A stretch of DNA of 64,000 nt from Lachancea mirantina. Its lineage: Eukaryota; Ascomycota; Saccharomycetes; Saccharomycetales; Saccharomycetaceae. Under the pieces are notes generated by a model that worked only from the letters and a program-made list of their open reading frames with translations, searched no databases and was not told where the DNA came from. Position 1 is the stretch's first letter. Every line of letters begins with the position of its first letter. Shown piece after piece: positions 24,234 to 33,284 of the stretch. The translations under genes were made by a program, and so were the position numbers. The stretch covers positions 868,001 to 932,000 of the forward strand of contig LT598465.1 in NCBI GenBank assembly GCA_900074745.1, given 5' to 3'.

Positions 24234-24584
24234 TTATTTGGCAAGCCAGATGACCGTAACAAGGAACGTCGCTTGGTCTTTTTCAATTCTCGTACTATAG
24301 AGGCCGTCTTTGGCCTTATCCCAAGAGCCACCAACAAAGTTCTCGATCGTGGGTTGGCTGGCGGGCTTGTCTAAAAGTTCCTGGGTTATACTTGTGATAG
24401 AAACCACGAACTTGTGAGCAGATGAAGCTTTGGTGAGATTTTCCAGAATAGATTCCGTTACTGTGCCAGCATTTGCAGACTCGCCGCTTGTGTGAAAAGC
24501 GTCATTGACCAGTTTATCAAAATCATTGAGGTCCAAAGGCCTCTGTTCGCCAATGAAAGAGTTTTCCGCTACAATTTTAGACAT
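24234..24584 (-). CDS. TDA2: Tda2-type dynein light chain-like protein
   Basis: Small protein of the Tctex-type dynein light chain fold; in S. cerevisiae Tda2 acts with Aim21 at cortical actin patches, not with dynein. The 116 residues run from MSKIVAENSFIGEQRPLDLN to TFLVTVIWLAK and include the family-like ends SSAHKFVVSITSITQELLDK and GSWDKAKDGLYSTRIEKDQA. Similarity is modest, but position (RNR1-side, minus strand, before VTC1) equals YER071C. A nine-base repeat CAGGCTGTA occurs nearly three times just upstream of the ATG. Confidence 0.85.
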   Translation of the reverse strand: MSKIVAENSFIGEQRPLDLNDFDKLVNDAFHTSGESANAGTVTESILENLTKASSAHKFVVSITSITQELLDKPASQPTIENFVGGSWDKAKDGLYSTRIEKDQATFLVTVIWLAK

Positions 24585-25615
24585 GGCAGGCTGTACAGGC
24601 TGTACAGGCTGTGCGAAGTGTATGTAAGTGATTAGTCTTAAAGGTTTCTTCCCGAACTGAGCACTGACTTTTTAGGAGACGTTATAGGTGATCTTGAAGG
24701 GGACAACCCTAGAAGAACTCGTACAAATCTCGACTTTAGAACATTCTGCAAAGTGAGTTTCATGATCAGTGTCTCTCAAAGTTGGATTGCATAATACAGG
24801 ACTTTTCCTTCAGAGGTGGAATACATTAATAAATTAGAATTTGACTAACCGGATACATTTATTTGAGTTTTGAACGACAATTCCAGGGAGGCCCAATTAG
24901 GAATCAGATCAACTGGTTAACTCTCCATAACATGACACTTCGCATGATCCACATGCCTCGTCATATTTCTCTGGACTAGCAAGATCTTTTACTAGCGATA
25001 CTGACGCAAGCAGATTCTCCTCGTATAACGTGATGCTGGATGTGAAAATACAGAAAATACGCAGATCAAGCAGTGGCTTGTTGCACCTCAAAGTCTAAAC
25101 GTGCATATTATCCACCAATTCGGAAATCGCTGGCAGCGTTTAGCCATTCTTATTCTGTTAGCACTAAAGAGTAGGAACTGATGGAACTGAGTTTTGTCGT
25201 ACCTTATGACTATACTTGTATCACGTGTAACTCGTTCAGAAATCATTTCGTACATTACGATTATATGTATAGTCACGTGGCCCTGAAATGAATTAAACGT
25301 GTCGTCAAGTGAATACAGAATCCAGTGGCTAGGGGAGCCATGAATTAAAGATAGGATCAGCATCTACTTCCCGAATCACTGGGGCATTTAGGCAAGACCT
25401 TGATGTTCAGCCCCATGAGAACAACCCAGATCCACCGTACAACATGACTTCTTCCTTTGAAAATCATTCATGCTAAATAAGATCCACCACGTGGACGTTT
25501 AATGTACCCGCCCCTAGGAGAAAAAAAAGCCTTTAAAGAAGCCCAATGGAACGTTAATTAATGAGAGCAGCAGGTTTTACTTGGCTAAAGTAGCATCCAA
25601 GACCGCCAAACAGAA
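24585..25615. other. Divergent intergenic region TDA2-VTC1
   Basis: About 1 kb holding the TDA2 and VTC1 promoters. The VTC1-proximal half has three CACGTG boxes. Reverse-strand open frames at 24909-25091 and 25088-25363 lack ATG-led support or family likeness and are left out. No tRNA or snoRNA signature was seen. Confidence 0.55.
25222..25493 (+). promoter_or_regulatory. CACGTG boxes upstream of VTC1
   Basis: CACGTG occurs at 25222-25227, 25274-25279 and 25488-25493; the last two read CACGTGG, the high-affinity Pho4 form. VTC1 is a known PHO-regulon gene, induced by Pho4 when phosphate is low. Cbf1 binds the same core, so the factor is inferred. Confidence 0.6.
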
Positions 25616-25987
25616 ATGTCGAGCGCTCCGTTACTTCAAAAGGCTCCCGGCAAGAAGATCGCGCTGCCTACGAGAGTCGAGCCCAAAGTTTTTTTCGCCA
25701 ATGAACGTACTTTTCTGTCTTGGCTGAACTTCACAGTTACCCTTGGAGGCCTGGGAATAGGTTTGCTGAACTTTGGCGACAAGGTGGGCCAAATCAGTGC
25801 GGGTCTTTTCACGCTTGTCGCGATGGCTACCATGGTCTACGCCCTGGTCACGTACCACTGGAGAGCGTCTGCCATCAGACGCAGAGGCTCGGGCCCATAC
25901 GACGACAGACTGGGGCCTACGGTGTTGTGTTTCTCGCTGTTGATAGCCGTTGTTGTCAACTTTATCCTCAGAATCAAATACCAATGA
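25616..25987 (+). CDS. VTC1: Vacuolar transporter chaperone subunit Vtc1
   Basis: Vtc1 is the small membrane subunit of the VTC polyphosphate polymerase, which makes polyphosphate from ATP and moves it into the vacuole. The 123 residues show a short N-terminus ([20 protein letters not shown]), the hallmark [20 protein letters not shown], and three membrane segments (about residues 33-52, 57-77 and 99-118), matching the DUF202/VTC fold and length. CACGTG boxes upstream fit phosphate control. Codon use becomes GC-richer here, marking the start of the GC-rich island that runs into ALD5. Confidence 0.96.
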   Translation: MSSAPLLQKAPGKKIALPTRVEPKVFFANERTFLSWLNFTVTLGGLGIGLLNFGDKVGQISAGLFTLVAMATMVYALVTYHWRASAIRRRGSGPYDDRLGPTVLCFSLLIAVVVNFILRIKYQ

Positions 25988-27074
25988 CGCGATTTCTAGC
26001 CGATATCGTTGTATAGACTGCGCTTCCTGCAAGGACCGAAAAACTCGCATACGTCGCCTACGCGCGGGACGTGGATCGCAAGGCCGGGCCGGACGGTGGA
26101 GGCCGCCAAGCGCTTGTTAGATAGTTTAATTTGTATTTTCGTTTCGAATAAAGGTGGCACAATTCATAGATACTATGGCTCGCGACGGGTCACGGAGCTC
26201 GCACGCGTCGAAAATGTCCGTCCAGGCTCTTGTGGCCGAATGTCATGTTAACTACAAAAAACATAAATTTCGTGACGATGTCCTCTACTCGCTGAGAACA
26301 AAAACCTTACCCGGTCATTGGTATCAGAATTCAGAATCAATTCGGCCAGGCCCTACGGACCAGCTACGCCTAAAGTCCGCATGCTTAAGTCCGAATCACA
26401 TAACGCCCCCCTTTTTCCCCGTCCAACTCCTCTGACGTAAAACCCCCTCTGACCCATACACCTCGGCAGATGGCAGAGCTTCCCTCCCCCGCTCTCAGCT
26501 CCGCAGGAACCCAACAGGAAAAAATACGTAATAGCATATCACCTCATACGAATTACTACCAACCCGTGCCAGAACAGCCCAAGCCACTCAGCTACCCCTC
26601 ACCCTGACGCCCGTACCGCATTTGCACAACCCGTGCACCCTGCCTTCTGGAAAGCCCCTCTTCTCAGATTACAAATTCCTGTTGAAAGCGCATCGCCGTG
26701 CCCGCCTGCGCGCACAACCCCGCTCCACCAGCCAATGCCCGATCGGGAATTGAGCCGGTTCTCGGTTTACCAGCCTAAATGCCAGATTTCCCCGCCTTAC
26801 GTTCACTGCCGGAGGTACGAGCGGGTGTACCAGCTTTCACCCGCTGGGCCCTGGTGCTGCCGCGTCCGGCCGCTCCACCCGCTCCGAGGCCGCTCCGCGG
26901 CCACGGAGCCGCAGCTCGAAGCGCTTGCAGCGCTTCGAGCTCTTCGAGTGCAGACTATAAGACGGACAATTTCATTTCGTCCTCGAGGCTCGAGATTTTG
27001 GGGTTTTCTGCTCGGTACAAAGGATCTCTCGCGTTTCACGGAACCCGAAACACGACTGCTCTCCAACTTCTAAG
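25988..27074. other. GC-rich intergenic region VTC1-ALD5
   Basis: About 1.1 kb between tandem genes. It holds C-rich runs around 26405-26490 that resemble Mig1 or STRE sites, and a TATA-like TATAAG near 26957. Just upstream of that are two near-perfect dyads (26888-26902 and 26913-26941). Open frames in it are GC-rich chance frames that overlap ALD5 in other frames. No additional gene was recognised. Confidence 0.55.
26913..26941. repeat. Perfect inverted repeat in ALD5 promoter (13-bp arms, 3-base loop)
   Basis: The left arm AGCTCGAAGCGCT (26913-26925) and its exact complement AGCGCTTCGAGCT (26929-26941) are separated by TGC. A second dyad GGCCGC-TCC-GCGGCC lies at 26888-26902. Both sit roughly 15-70 bases before the TATA-like element of ALD5. 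They could be a dimeric factor site, a cruciform or RNA hairpin, or members of the hairpin cluster described under findings. Confidence 0.95.
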
Positions 27075-28658
27075 ATGCTCTCCGTCCCCCACTACACGGC
27101 GGCACACGTGACCGCGCTCCGCCGTGCAATTCCACTGTGCGCACAGCGTGCCGTTCGCGCCTACTCACAGGCGCCCCTGCGCGTGCCCATCTCGCTGCCC
27201 AACGGCATCTCTTACAACCAGCCCACGGGTCTTTTCATCGACGGCCAGTTCGTGGCCTCCCACCAGCACAAGACCTTCGAGGTTCTAGACCCTTCCACCG
27301 AGGACGTGGTCACCCACGTGTACGAAGCACGTGAGGACGACGTCGACCTCGCCGTCGCAGCCGCGCGTCGTGCCTTCGACAACGAATGGTCTGTCGCGGA
27401 CCCGGCTTTCCGGGCCCGCTGCCTGTACCGCCTTGCTGACCTCATCGAGCGCGACGCAGAAACGCTCGCAGGCATCGAGTCTCTAGACAACGGTAAGTCT
27501 TTGCTGTGCTCGCGCGGCGACGTCGCGCTCGTGTCCCGCTATCTCCGCTCTTGCGCCGGCTGGGCCGACAAGCTTTTCGGCCGTGTCATCGAGACCGGAA
27601 CGGATCACTTCTCTTACACCCGCCGCGAGCCGCTCGGCGTCTGCGGCCAGATCATCCCCTGGAACTTCCCGCTACTGATGTGGTCGTGGAAAATCGGCCC
27701 CGCACTCGCAACCGGTAACACCGTCGTTTTGAAGCCCGCCGAGGCTACGCCCCTTTCTGCGCTTTACGCCGCCCAGCTCGTCAGCGAAGCCGGCATCCCC
27801 GCAGGTGTCGTCAACATTATTCCCGGATTTGGAAAGATCGTCGGTGAGCGGCTATGCGCTCACCCCAAAGTCAGCAAAATTGCTTTTACCGGATCAACGG
27901 CAACCGGCCGTCACATCATGAAAGCCGCCGCAGAAACCGTGAAGAAAGTCACTCTGGAGCTCGGCGGCAAGTCCCCTAACATCGTCTTTGGTGACGCGGA
28001 CCTAGACAAGGCCGTGCGCAACATCGCATTTGGTATTTTCTACAACTCGGGCGAAGTGTGCTGCGCTGGATCCCGTGTCTACGTGCAGGACACCGTCTAC
28101 GAGGAAGTCTTGGAGCGCTTCAGGGAATATGCCGAGGGTTTGAAGGTCGGCAACCCATTCGAAGATGGTGTGTTCCAGGGCGCCCAGACCTCCCAGGTCC
28201 AAATGGACAAGATCTTGGAATACGTCGGTATCGGAGAAAATGAAGGTGCACGGGTTGTGAGCGGCGGTGTCCGTTCGGGCGACCGCGGCTACTTCGTGAA
28301 GCCTACCATTTTCGCAGACGTGCGCGAGGACATGCGTATCGTCCGTGAGGAGATCTTTGGCCCCGTCGTGACCGTCTCCAAGTTCTCAACTGTGGACGAG
28401 GTGATTTCGATGGCCAACGACTCCGAGTACGGACTAGCCGCCGGTATCCACACACGTGACGTCAACAAAGCCATCAACGTTTCCAACAGAATCAAGGCCG
28501 GAACCGTATGGATCAACACCTACAACAACTTCCACGAGAGCGTGCCCTTCGGTGGGTTCGGACAGTCCGGTATTGGCCGTGAGATGGGTGCCGAGGCGCT
28601 CGACAACTACACGCAGGTGAAGGCCGTGCGCATGGCGATCGAGGCTGTCGAGAAATAG
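27075..28658 (+). CDS. ALD5: Mitochondrial aldehyde dehydrogenase
   Basis: NAD(P)-dependent aldehyde dehydrogenase that oxidises acetaldehyde to acetate in the mitochondrial matrix. The 527-residue product has an Arg/Ala-rich presequence (about residues 1-35, [20 protein letters not shown]), [20 protein letters not shown], the cofactor loop [17 protein letters not shown], the general base region [12 protein letters not shown], and the catalytic cysteine at residue 329 in [15 protein letters not shown]. The C-terminus [20 protein letters not shown] is typical. Position (VTC1-ALD5-RPS24) equals YER073W. Codons are strongly GC-ending, unlike most neighbours. Confidence 0.95.
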   Translation: MLSVPHYTAAHVTALRRAIPLCAQRAVRAYSQAPLRVPISLPNGISYNQPTGLFIDGQFVASHQHKTFEVLDPSTEDVVTHVYEAREDDVDLAVAAARRAFDNEWSVADPAFRARCLYRLADLIERDAETLAGIESLDNGKSLLCSRGDVALVSRYLRSCAGWADKLFGRVIETGTDHFSYTRREPLGVCGQIIPWNFPLLMWSWKIGPALATGNTVVLKPAEATPLSALYAAQLVSEAGIPAGVVNIIPGFGKIVGERLCAHPKVSKIAFTGSTATGRHIMKAAAETVKKVTLELGGKSPNIVFGDADLDKAVRNIAFGIFYNSGEVCCAGSRVYVQDTVYEEVLERFREYAEGLKVGNPFEDGVFQGAQTSQVQMDKILEYVGIGENEGARVVSGGVRSGDRGYFVKPTIFADVREDMRIVREEIFGPVVTVSKFSTVDEVISMANDSEYGLAAGIHTRDVNKAINVSNRIKAGTVWINTYNNFHESVPFGGFGQSGIGREMGAEALDNYTQVKAVRMAIEAVEK

Positions 28659-28805
28659 AACGAACGAGGGGTTGTGTAATACGTATTCTACAGGACGAAA
28701 AATAAAGTGTATAGTAAACGTCCCGGTGTCGGGTCTGCATAGACGAGTACGCTAGCTGGCGAGTGACTTTTTTCCCACCCCCGCTTTATTTCCACGTTGT
28801 ACTGT

Positions 28806-28861
28806 ACACCCATACATAAGGGTGTTATTGGAATTTTTATGGAGACAGACACCCATACATT
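28806..28861 (+). promoter_or_regulatory. Two Rap1 sites upstream of RPS24
   Basis: ACACCCATACATA (28806-28818) and ACACCCATACATT (28849-28861) match the Rap1 consensus, lie in the same orientation 43 bases apart, and are about 350-400 bases before the RPS24 ATG. Paired tandem Rap1 sites are the standard design of ribosomal protein promoters in S. cerevisiae and relatives. Confidence 0.92.
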
Positions 28862-28913
28862 ATAGACATTAGGTTTGTCGAATGCGTTTTTACTTCTGTC
28901 ACAGAGAAGTGGG

Positions 28914-28953
28914 CAACAGCCGCAAGTCCTGCGTGCCAGGACAGCGGTTGTTG
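28914..28953. repeat. Imperfect hairpin in RPS24 promoter region
   Basis: Read as RNA, bases 28914-28931 pair with 28937-28953: CAACA/TGTTG, a G-U wobble, CCGC/GCGG, a small internal loop, then GTCCTG/CAGGAC around a CGTGC loop. That gives about 15 Watson-Crick pairs plus one wobble. It lies between the Rap1 sites and the start of RPS24. Function is unknown. Confidence 0.85.
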
Positions 28954-29208
28954 GCACGCTCGCGCACCGACGGGCGACTTCGTCCTCCCCCCCACGCACA
29001 CGGCTCTGCCCGTCTCTGCCCAGAGCCCCACCCGCGTCGGCCAGGCTGGTGTCCGTGCGGGAGTTCTCTCTAGCGTGCCGGAGTGCCCGCTGGACCTGAG
29101 TCGCGGCGCGCGCAGCAGTGGTGAACTTTTTCAAGCATCATATACCTAAAAGCACACAGGGCGTTTTGGTACTATAGAGACCTTCAAGAAGTACAGAGGC
29201 TAAACAGG

Positions 29209-29905
29209 ATGGTATGTGAACACTGGAGTACAAGCAGAGTGATGGGATAGCGATGGCGAAATACGTTTTGGTTATGGTCGCAGGTCGTGGCTGCGAAAGA
29301 TACGAAATAGCTGCGAAAAGCTGCCAAGTTGGGTTTATGTCGTGGAGTCGGCACCGTGAATGAGAGGATGAATTACGGGTGCAGCGTGACCACTGGAATT
29401 GCAGCGCACGTCAAGATCAAGAATCCAAATCCCACCGTGACCCCCGCTGTCCCACTTCCCCCATCCGTATTCGTGGAATCTTATACTAACTATGTCACAG
29501 TCTGACGCTATCACTATCCGTACCAGAAAGGTGATCACCAACCCATTGTTGGCTAGAAAGCAATTTGTCGTCGACGTTTTGCATCCAAACAGAGCCAACG
29601 TCTCCAAGGACGAGTTGCGTGAAAAGTTGTCCGAGATCTACAAGGCCGACAAGGACGCCGTCTCTGTCTTCGGTTTCAGAACCCAGTTCGGTGGTGGCAA
29701 GTCTATCGGTTTCGGTTTGATCTACAACTCTGTTGCTGACGCCAAGAAATTCGAGCCAGCTTACAGATTGGTCAGATACGGTATGGCTGAGAAGGTTGAG
29801 AAGCCTTCCAGACAACAAAGAAAGCAAAGAAAGAACAGAGACAAGAAGGTCTTCGGTACTGGTAAGAGATTGGCCAAGAAGGTTGCTCGTCGTAACGCCG
29901 ACTAA
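29209..29905 (+). CDS. RPS24: Ribosomal protein eS24, spliced (join 29209-29211, 29501-29905)
   Basis: Small-subunit ribosomal protein eS24. Exon 1 is only the ATG (29209-29211); the intron runs 29212-29500 with donor GTATGT, branch site TACTAAC at 29484-29490 and acceptor CAG. Exon 2 starts [20 protein letters not shown] and continues [20 protein letters not shown] to [13 protein letters not shown]. The spliced product is 135 residues, the S. cerevisiae length. An ATG just inside the 3' end of the intron would add two residues if unspliced and is not the start. Codons are strongly biased in the manner of highly expressed genes, unlike the GC-rich neighbour. S. cerevisiae has RPS24A and RPS24B; here it is single at this locus. 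Confidence 0.97.
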
Positions 29906-30180
29906 AGTGGCTTCATTCACCATCACTTTGGTTTAAAAATACTACCTTTTATATTGTGTTTTTATATCAGGAGCGTCATATCGACTGCTCCATCTACATT
30001 AATCAATTTACGTTAGACTTTCATCCGGACGTTCAACTTGAACAAACTGTGTTGTCGTATCTGTTTACCACATTTCGTCGTATTCAAATATTATGGAATT
30101 TTACCAAAAGTTACCATACGTAAGACGATAACGCGGGCTTGACCACCTTTCAATAGACGGTAGAGCAAGAACACGTAGAC

Positions 30181-30570
30181 ATGATCTTTGGTTTAGGAAG
30201 GTTATTCTATGTGGTGCTTCTGCTCATCAATGCTGTCGCAGTTTTGAGCGAAGAACGATTCTTAAGAAGAAGTATGAATCTTAGAGACAGCAGTGACAGT
30301 TAGCACAATACTAACAATGATCTCAACCAGTTGGACTCGTTGCAGGTTCAAATCAGGGTGCTGTTTTCGGACAGCAAGAAAATACTGCCAAATCTAAAGT
30401 TGTTCAGCTTATAAGTGCAGTGCAGACGTTATTGAGAAGTAAGTTACGATGAAACCCCCTCGATGGATTGCAAGTCCAGAAAGAATTTGCAAAACTAACG
30501 AAAATCAACCGCAGTACCTCTCATTGGGATCAATATTTTGGTAATTGGATATGAGCTACTTCTCGGCTGA
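30181..30570 (+). CDS. YOS1: ER-Golgi transport protein Yos1, spliced with two introns (join 30181-30271, 30331-30438, 30515-30570)
   Basis: Yos1 is a small membrane protein of COPII vesicles that works with Yip1 and Yif1. No continuous frame shows the gene. Exon 1 encodes MIFGLGRLFYVVLLLINAVA then VLSEERFLRR. Intron 1 (30272-30330) has donor GTATGA, branch TACTAAC at 30309 and acceptor CAG. Exon 2 encodes GLVAGSNQGAVFGQQENTAK then SKVVQLISAVQTLLR. Intron 2 (30439-30514) has donor GTAAGT, branch AACTAAC at 30493 and acceptor CAG. Exon 3 gives PLIGINILVIGYELLLG and the stop. The split codons at both junctions restore isoleucine. The total is 84 residues. S. cerevisiae YOS1 (YER074W-A) also has two introns and the same place between RPS24A and PTP3. 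Confidence 0.96.
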
Positions 30571-30761
30571 GTATCTAAGTCAACGGAATTGACTTGGCCA
30601 ATCAAGAGAACGAGATGTAAAAATATTAGAGTTTATTAGTTGTGCTAAAAATCAAATACGAATTAAATCATTAGTACTTTAATGCAGTCTTTCAATGCAA
30701 ACTGATTTGTGAGATTGAATGGAAGATATAGAGGGAGGATCTCGGTGAGTCGAATATCTCC

Positions 30762-33284
30762 TCATTCGATCTTGCTGTCCAAAAAATGTCTCACTGTGTC
30801 CAATTGTCTATTTTCCTCTGTCATCAACTTCCAGCTATCTGTACCGGAAGAGGTCGCCATTCCCAGCTTTAGCCTGAAGTACGCTAGTAGACAATCAAAG
30901 ATAAACAGATACTGATTGACATTTTGAACCATAGCGATTCTTTGTTTTCTGAAGCTGTTGATGGTAATGCTAACTGGATCAAAAACTTTAGCGTTTAGAC
31001 AAGCTGATTTTGGGGAAGTGATGAAAAATGCTTTCTGCTTATCGTTTTTCCTTTCTGACCACGCGGCCTCCAAAGAGTCAAGCTTGGACATATTAGAAAG
31101 TGTGGAATCTAGAGCGCAAAATGTGCCTGTTCTGCCACAACCAGCAGAACAGTGTACAAGGATGGTTGGCGATTCATGCGAGTCATAGGCGCCAGCCCTA
31201 TAGAGTTCCCCTATGGCAAAATTTTTGAGATTTATTACTCTCAGGATTTCATGAGGCTCTACCAGAGTGCCAAAATCAGGCCAGTTTTTAACCTGTATTT
31301 GCATTACTTCATATGACTCCCCAACGTCATACGTTAACTGAATTCTTCTGATGATCACATTCCCATCGTCCCCTTTCTCCTTGGAGGACGTCGGGGGTAG
31401 ACCTGTCTCCTCAAGCATTTTCACATGAATACCGTCGTAGTTGCCTTCTGCCCAAAATCGGAAGCATTTCTCTATACCGTTTTCAAACTCGTCTGTTAGT
31501 GACAATATCAAGGGTACACCATTATTGATAATGCAAGTATAGAAATCATGCGTAGTGCTTGCCAACGGTGCTTGAGTAGCAATATAACGAACATTGGGAT
31601 GATCCTGTCCCGAGGGGGCCTGAAGTCTGGCAAAAGGATTGACCAAGTAATTGGCGTTGATATAGTTATCGCATATATCGTCGTGCCGCGTGTCCTTTTT
31701 CTTTAAAATTACCCTCGAATGTTCAAAGGGGAAAATGTCCTTGTACCTGTTCTTGGAGCCGAGTTCAACACCAGACGAGACGCGAACTATTTTATCCTCC
31801 TCATCTGAATCGTAATAATCTAGCCATTCCGAAGGACACGACTCTGTTCTCTTTTGGAAAGAAAATTCGCTGCCAGATGAGTCGTTTTCCAGGTGTGACG
31901 GGCAAAATTCGAAGGTCGTAGCCTTGTTCTTGCTCAGACACTGACTGAGGCGCCTCTTTTCTAACAAGTCTATCTTTTGATATTGAGCTATCAAGTCAAC
32001 TTTTGAAGCGTTTACTAGCAATTTGAACCAACGCGGTACGGCGTCTTTGAATGCATCGCCGCCTTTGTCGGCAGAAGCGCATATACTGTCGTATTTCCGT
32101 TGAAATGCCAATTTGTCTTCGGTTTTGCTTGTGTTTGGAGGGCCGGAGGGCGGGAATTGGAACGCATGCAATTGTGTAGAGGGAAAAGGAGTCGAAACGT
32201 TGTCTTTGTCCTTGTATTCGCATATATTGACCGCGCTGATGTAATCTTCGAGCTTGTTGATCTCTTCGCTTTGCGGGAGCTTGAAATTTGGCGGGCATTC
32301 GCTGGCGGAGGGGAGTTGAAATTTGAACAGCGTGGACACGGGAGAGCATGAAGACACAGGCGACTCGCAGAACGACGAGGGCATGCTGGGAGGTTCTGCT
32401 ATGCAGGAGGTAGATCTGAAAATGCTGTTCATGCGCGGTCTGGCCAGCGGAGACGACGAAAACGGACTCACAAGGTCGGAGTCGCTGAGTTGGGCGGAAC
32501 GGCCCTGGCTGCCTTGCGAGCCCGTGGGAGACGGAGAATTGGCCACAACCGCGGGCTCTTCGACGAGACTTTCGCCCAGATCCTGGCCCGCTGCAAGTTC
32601 ACGGAACTGAACAAATCCGCACTCAAGGACAGCGACGCGGGGCGGCCGTACGGCCGCCCAGCGTTCGCACTGCAGGAATTTGGACGCCATGCCGTGGCAC
32701 GCAGCGCTGATCGCGCCGGCAGTCTGGTGGGACGTGTTGTCGAAGATGACGACTTCGACGTCCGAGCAGTCGTCGCGCTCCAGCAACGTGCGGCTGACAC
32801 CGGCGCGCACGTGATCTGGCAGGTTCCCAATGAGTCGTTCCAGTGTGAACGTTTTACGACGCATAAGCGTCGAAGGCAACGACACGTGCAGCGAGCCACG
32901 GATCGTTCCGCGTGAGTAGTCCACGAACGGCCTGATGTCGACCACGAGCAGTGTCGACGCCCTCGTCGTCGACACTTTCTGCGCAAGGGCTGCGCCGGAA
33001 ACCAGCTCACACCCTATGGGCTTGGGCAGGCGCGTTTCCTTCGTTCTGAGCGTCGGCAGCGACGGTATGCTGTTGGACCGAAGCAGGAACCCGGGCGCTT
33101 GCGCCCGGGTTTCCAGCGCACCGGCCTTGAACGCCGGCCGCTGGCCGACGTCCTCGACAGGGCTCCAGGCGGCAGAACCGCCCGTGCCCAGGGCCGACGT
33201 GGCTCGCCGATGTATCACATGGCCCGAACCCTGCCTGACGGGCGACGCCGTCGAGCACGTCAGCGGGTGGCTCGTGCCACACAT
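30762..33284 (-). CDS. PTP3: Protein tyrosine phosphatase Ptp3/Ptp2 type
   Basis: Phosphotyrosine phosphatase that dephosphorylates MAP kinases such as Hog1 and Fus3. The 840-residue product has a low-complexity N-terminus and a rhodanese-like CH2 domain at about residues 100-235 (LLVVDIRPFVDYSRGTIRGS, SLPSTLMRRKTFTLERLIGN). A Ser/Pro-rich linker follows, then the catalytic domain from about 530 (GVELGSKNRYKDIFPFEHSR, YINANYLVNPF) with catalytic Cys712 in VHCSAGCGRTGTF. Position equals YER075C. The codons for roughly the first 300 residues are GC-rich and full of short palindromes, while the remaining two thirds have normal composition. Confidence 0.95.
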   Translation of the reverse strand: MCGTSHPLTCSTASPVRQGSGHVIHRRATSALGTGGSAAWSPVEDVGQRPAFKAGALETRAQAPGFLLRSNSIPSLPTLRTKETRLPKPIGCELVSGAALAQKVSTTRASTLLVVDIRPFVDYSRGTIRGSLHVSLPSTLMRRKTFTLERLIGNLPDHVRAGVSRTLLERDDCSDVEVVIFDNTSHQTAGAISAACHGMASKFLQCERWAAVRPPRVAVLECGFVQFRELAAGQDLGESLVEEPAVVANSPSPTGSQGSQGRSAQLSDSDLVSPFSSSPLARPRMNSIFRSTSCIAEPPSMPSSFCESPVSSCSPVSTLFKFQLPSASECPPNFKLPQSEEINKLEDYISAVNICEYKDKDNVSTPFPSTQLHAFQFPPSGPPNTSKTEDKLAFQRKYDSICASADKGGDAFKDAVPRWFKLLVNASKVDLIAQYQKIDLLEKRRLSQCLSKNKATTFEFCPSHLENDSSGSEFSFQKRTESCPSEWLDYYDSDEEDKIVRVSSGVELGSKNRYKDIFPFEHSRVILKKKDTRHDDICDNYINANYLVNPFARLQAPSGQDHPNVRYIATQAPLASTTHDFYTCIINNGVPLILSLTDEFENGIEKCFRFWAEGNYDGIHVKMLEETGLPPTSSKEKGDDGNVIIRRIQLTYDVGESYEVMQIQVKNWPDFGTLVEPHEILRVINLKNFAIGELYRAGAYDSHESPTILVHCSAGCGRTGTFCALDSTLSNMSKLDSLEAAWSERKNDKQKAFFITSPKSACLNAKVFDPVSITINSFRKQRIAMVQNVNQYLFIFDCLLAYFRLKLGMATSSGTDSWKLMTEENRQLDTVRHFLDSKIE

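Larger units (their letters stand above)
28659..29208. other. ALD5-RPS24 intergenic region, ribosomal-protein promoter
   Basis: This 0.55 kb spacer holds the ALD5 terminator and the RPS24 promoter. It carries two Rap1-type sites (28806-28818 and 28849-28861). A GC-rich part (28910-29110) follows with an imperfect long hairpin at 28914-28953 and a second hairpin at 29002-29027 (arms GGCTCTG / CAGAGCC), then a T-rich element near 29127. Confidence 0.7.

Noticed and set aside
24909-25091. Reverse-strand frame encoding a Cys-containing peptide (DEACGSCEVSCYGEL)
   Set aside because: No ATG start and no splice signals that give a sensible first exon. It recalled a small metal-binding peptide, but there is no real support.
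26009-27111. Open frames between VTC1 and ALD5
   Set aside because: Arg/Pro/Ser-rich chance frames in GC-rich promoter DNA, partly overlapping ALD5 in other frames.
29492-29500. ATG at 29492 as the start of RPS24
   Set aside because: It lies inside the intron, just after TACTAAC and before the CAG acceptor. Splicing from the ATG at 29209 gives the exact family start MSDAITIRT.
30340-30356. GGTTCAAATC resembling a tRNA B box
   Set aside because: It lies in YOS1 exon 2, and no A box, acceptor stem or terminator surrounds it.
32468-33282. Several GC-rich overlapping open frames on both strands within the PTP3 5' half
   Set aside because: GC-rich DNA has few stops. The PTP3 frame carries the conserved CH2 domain, and the others look like Arg-rich shadows.
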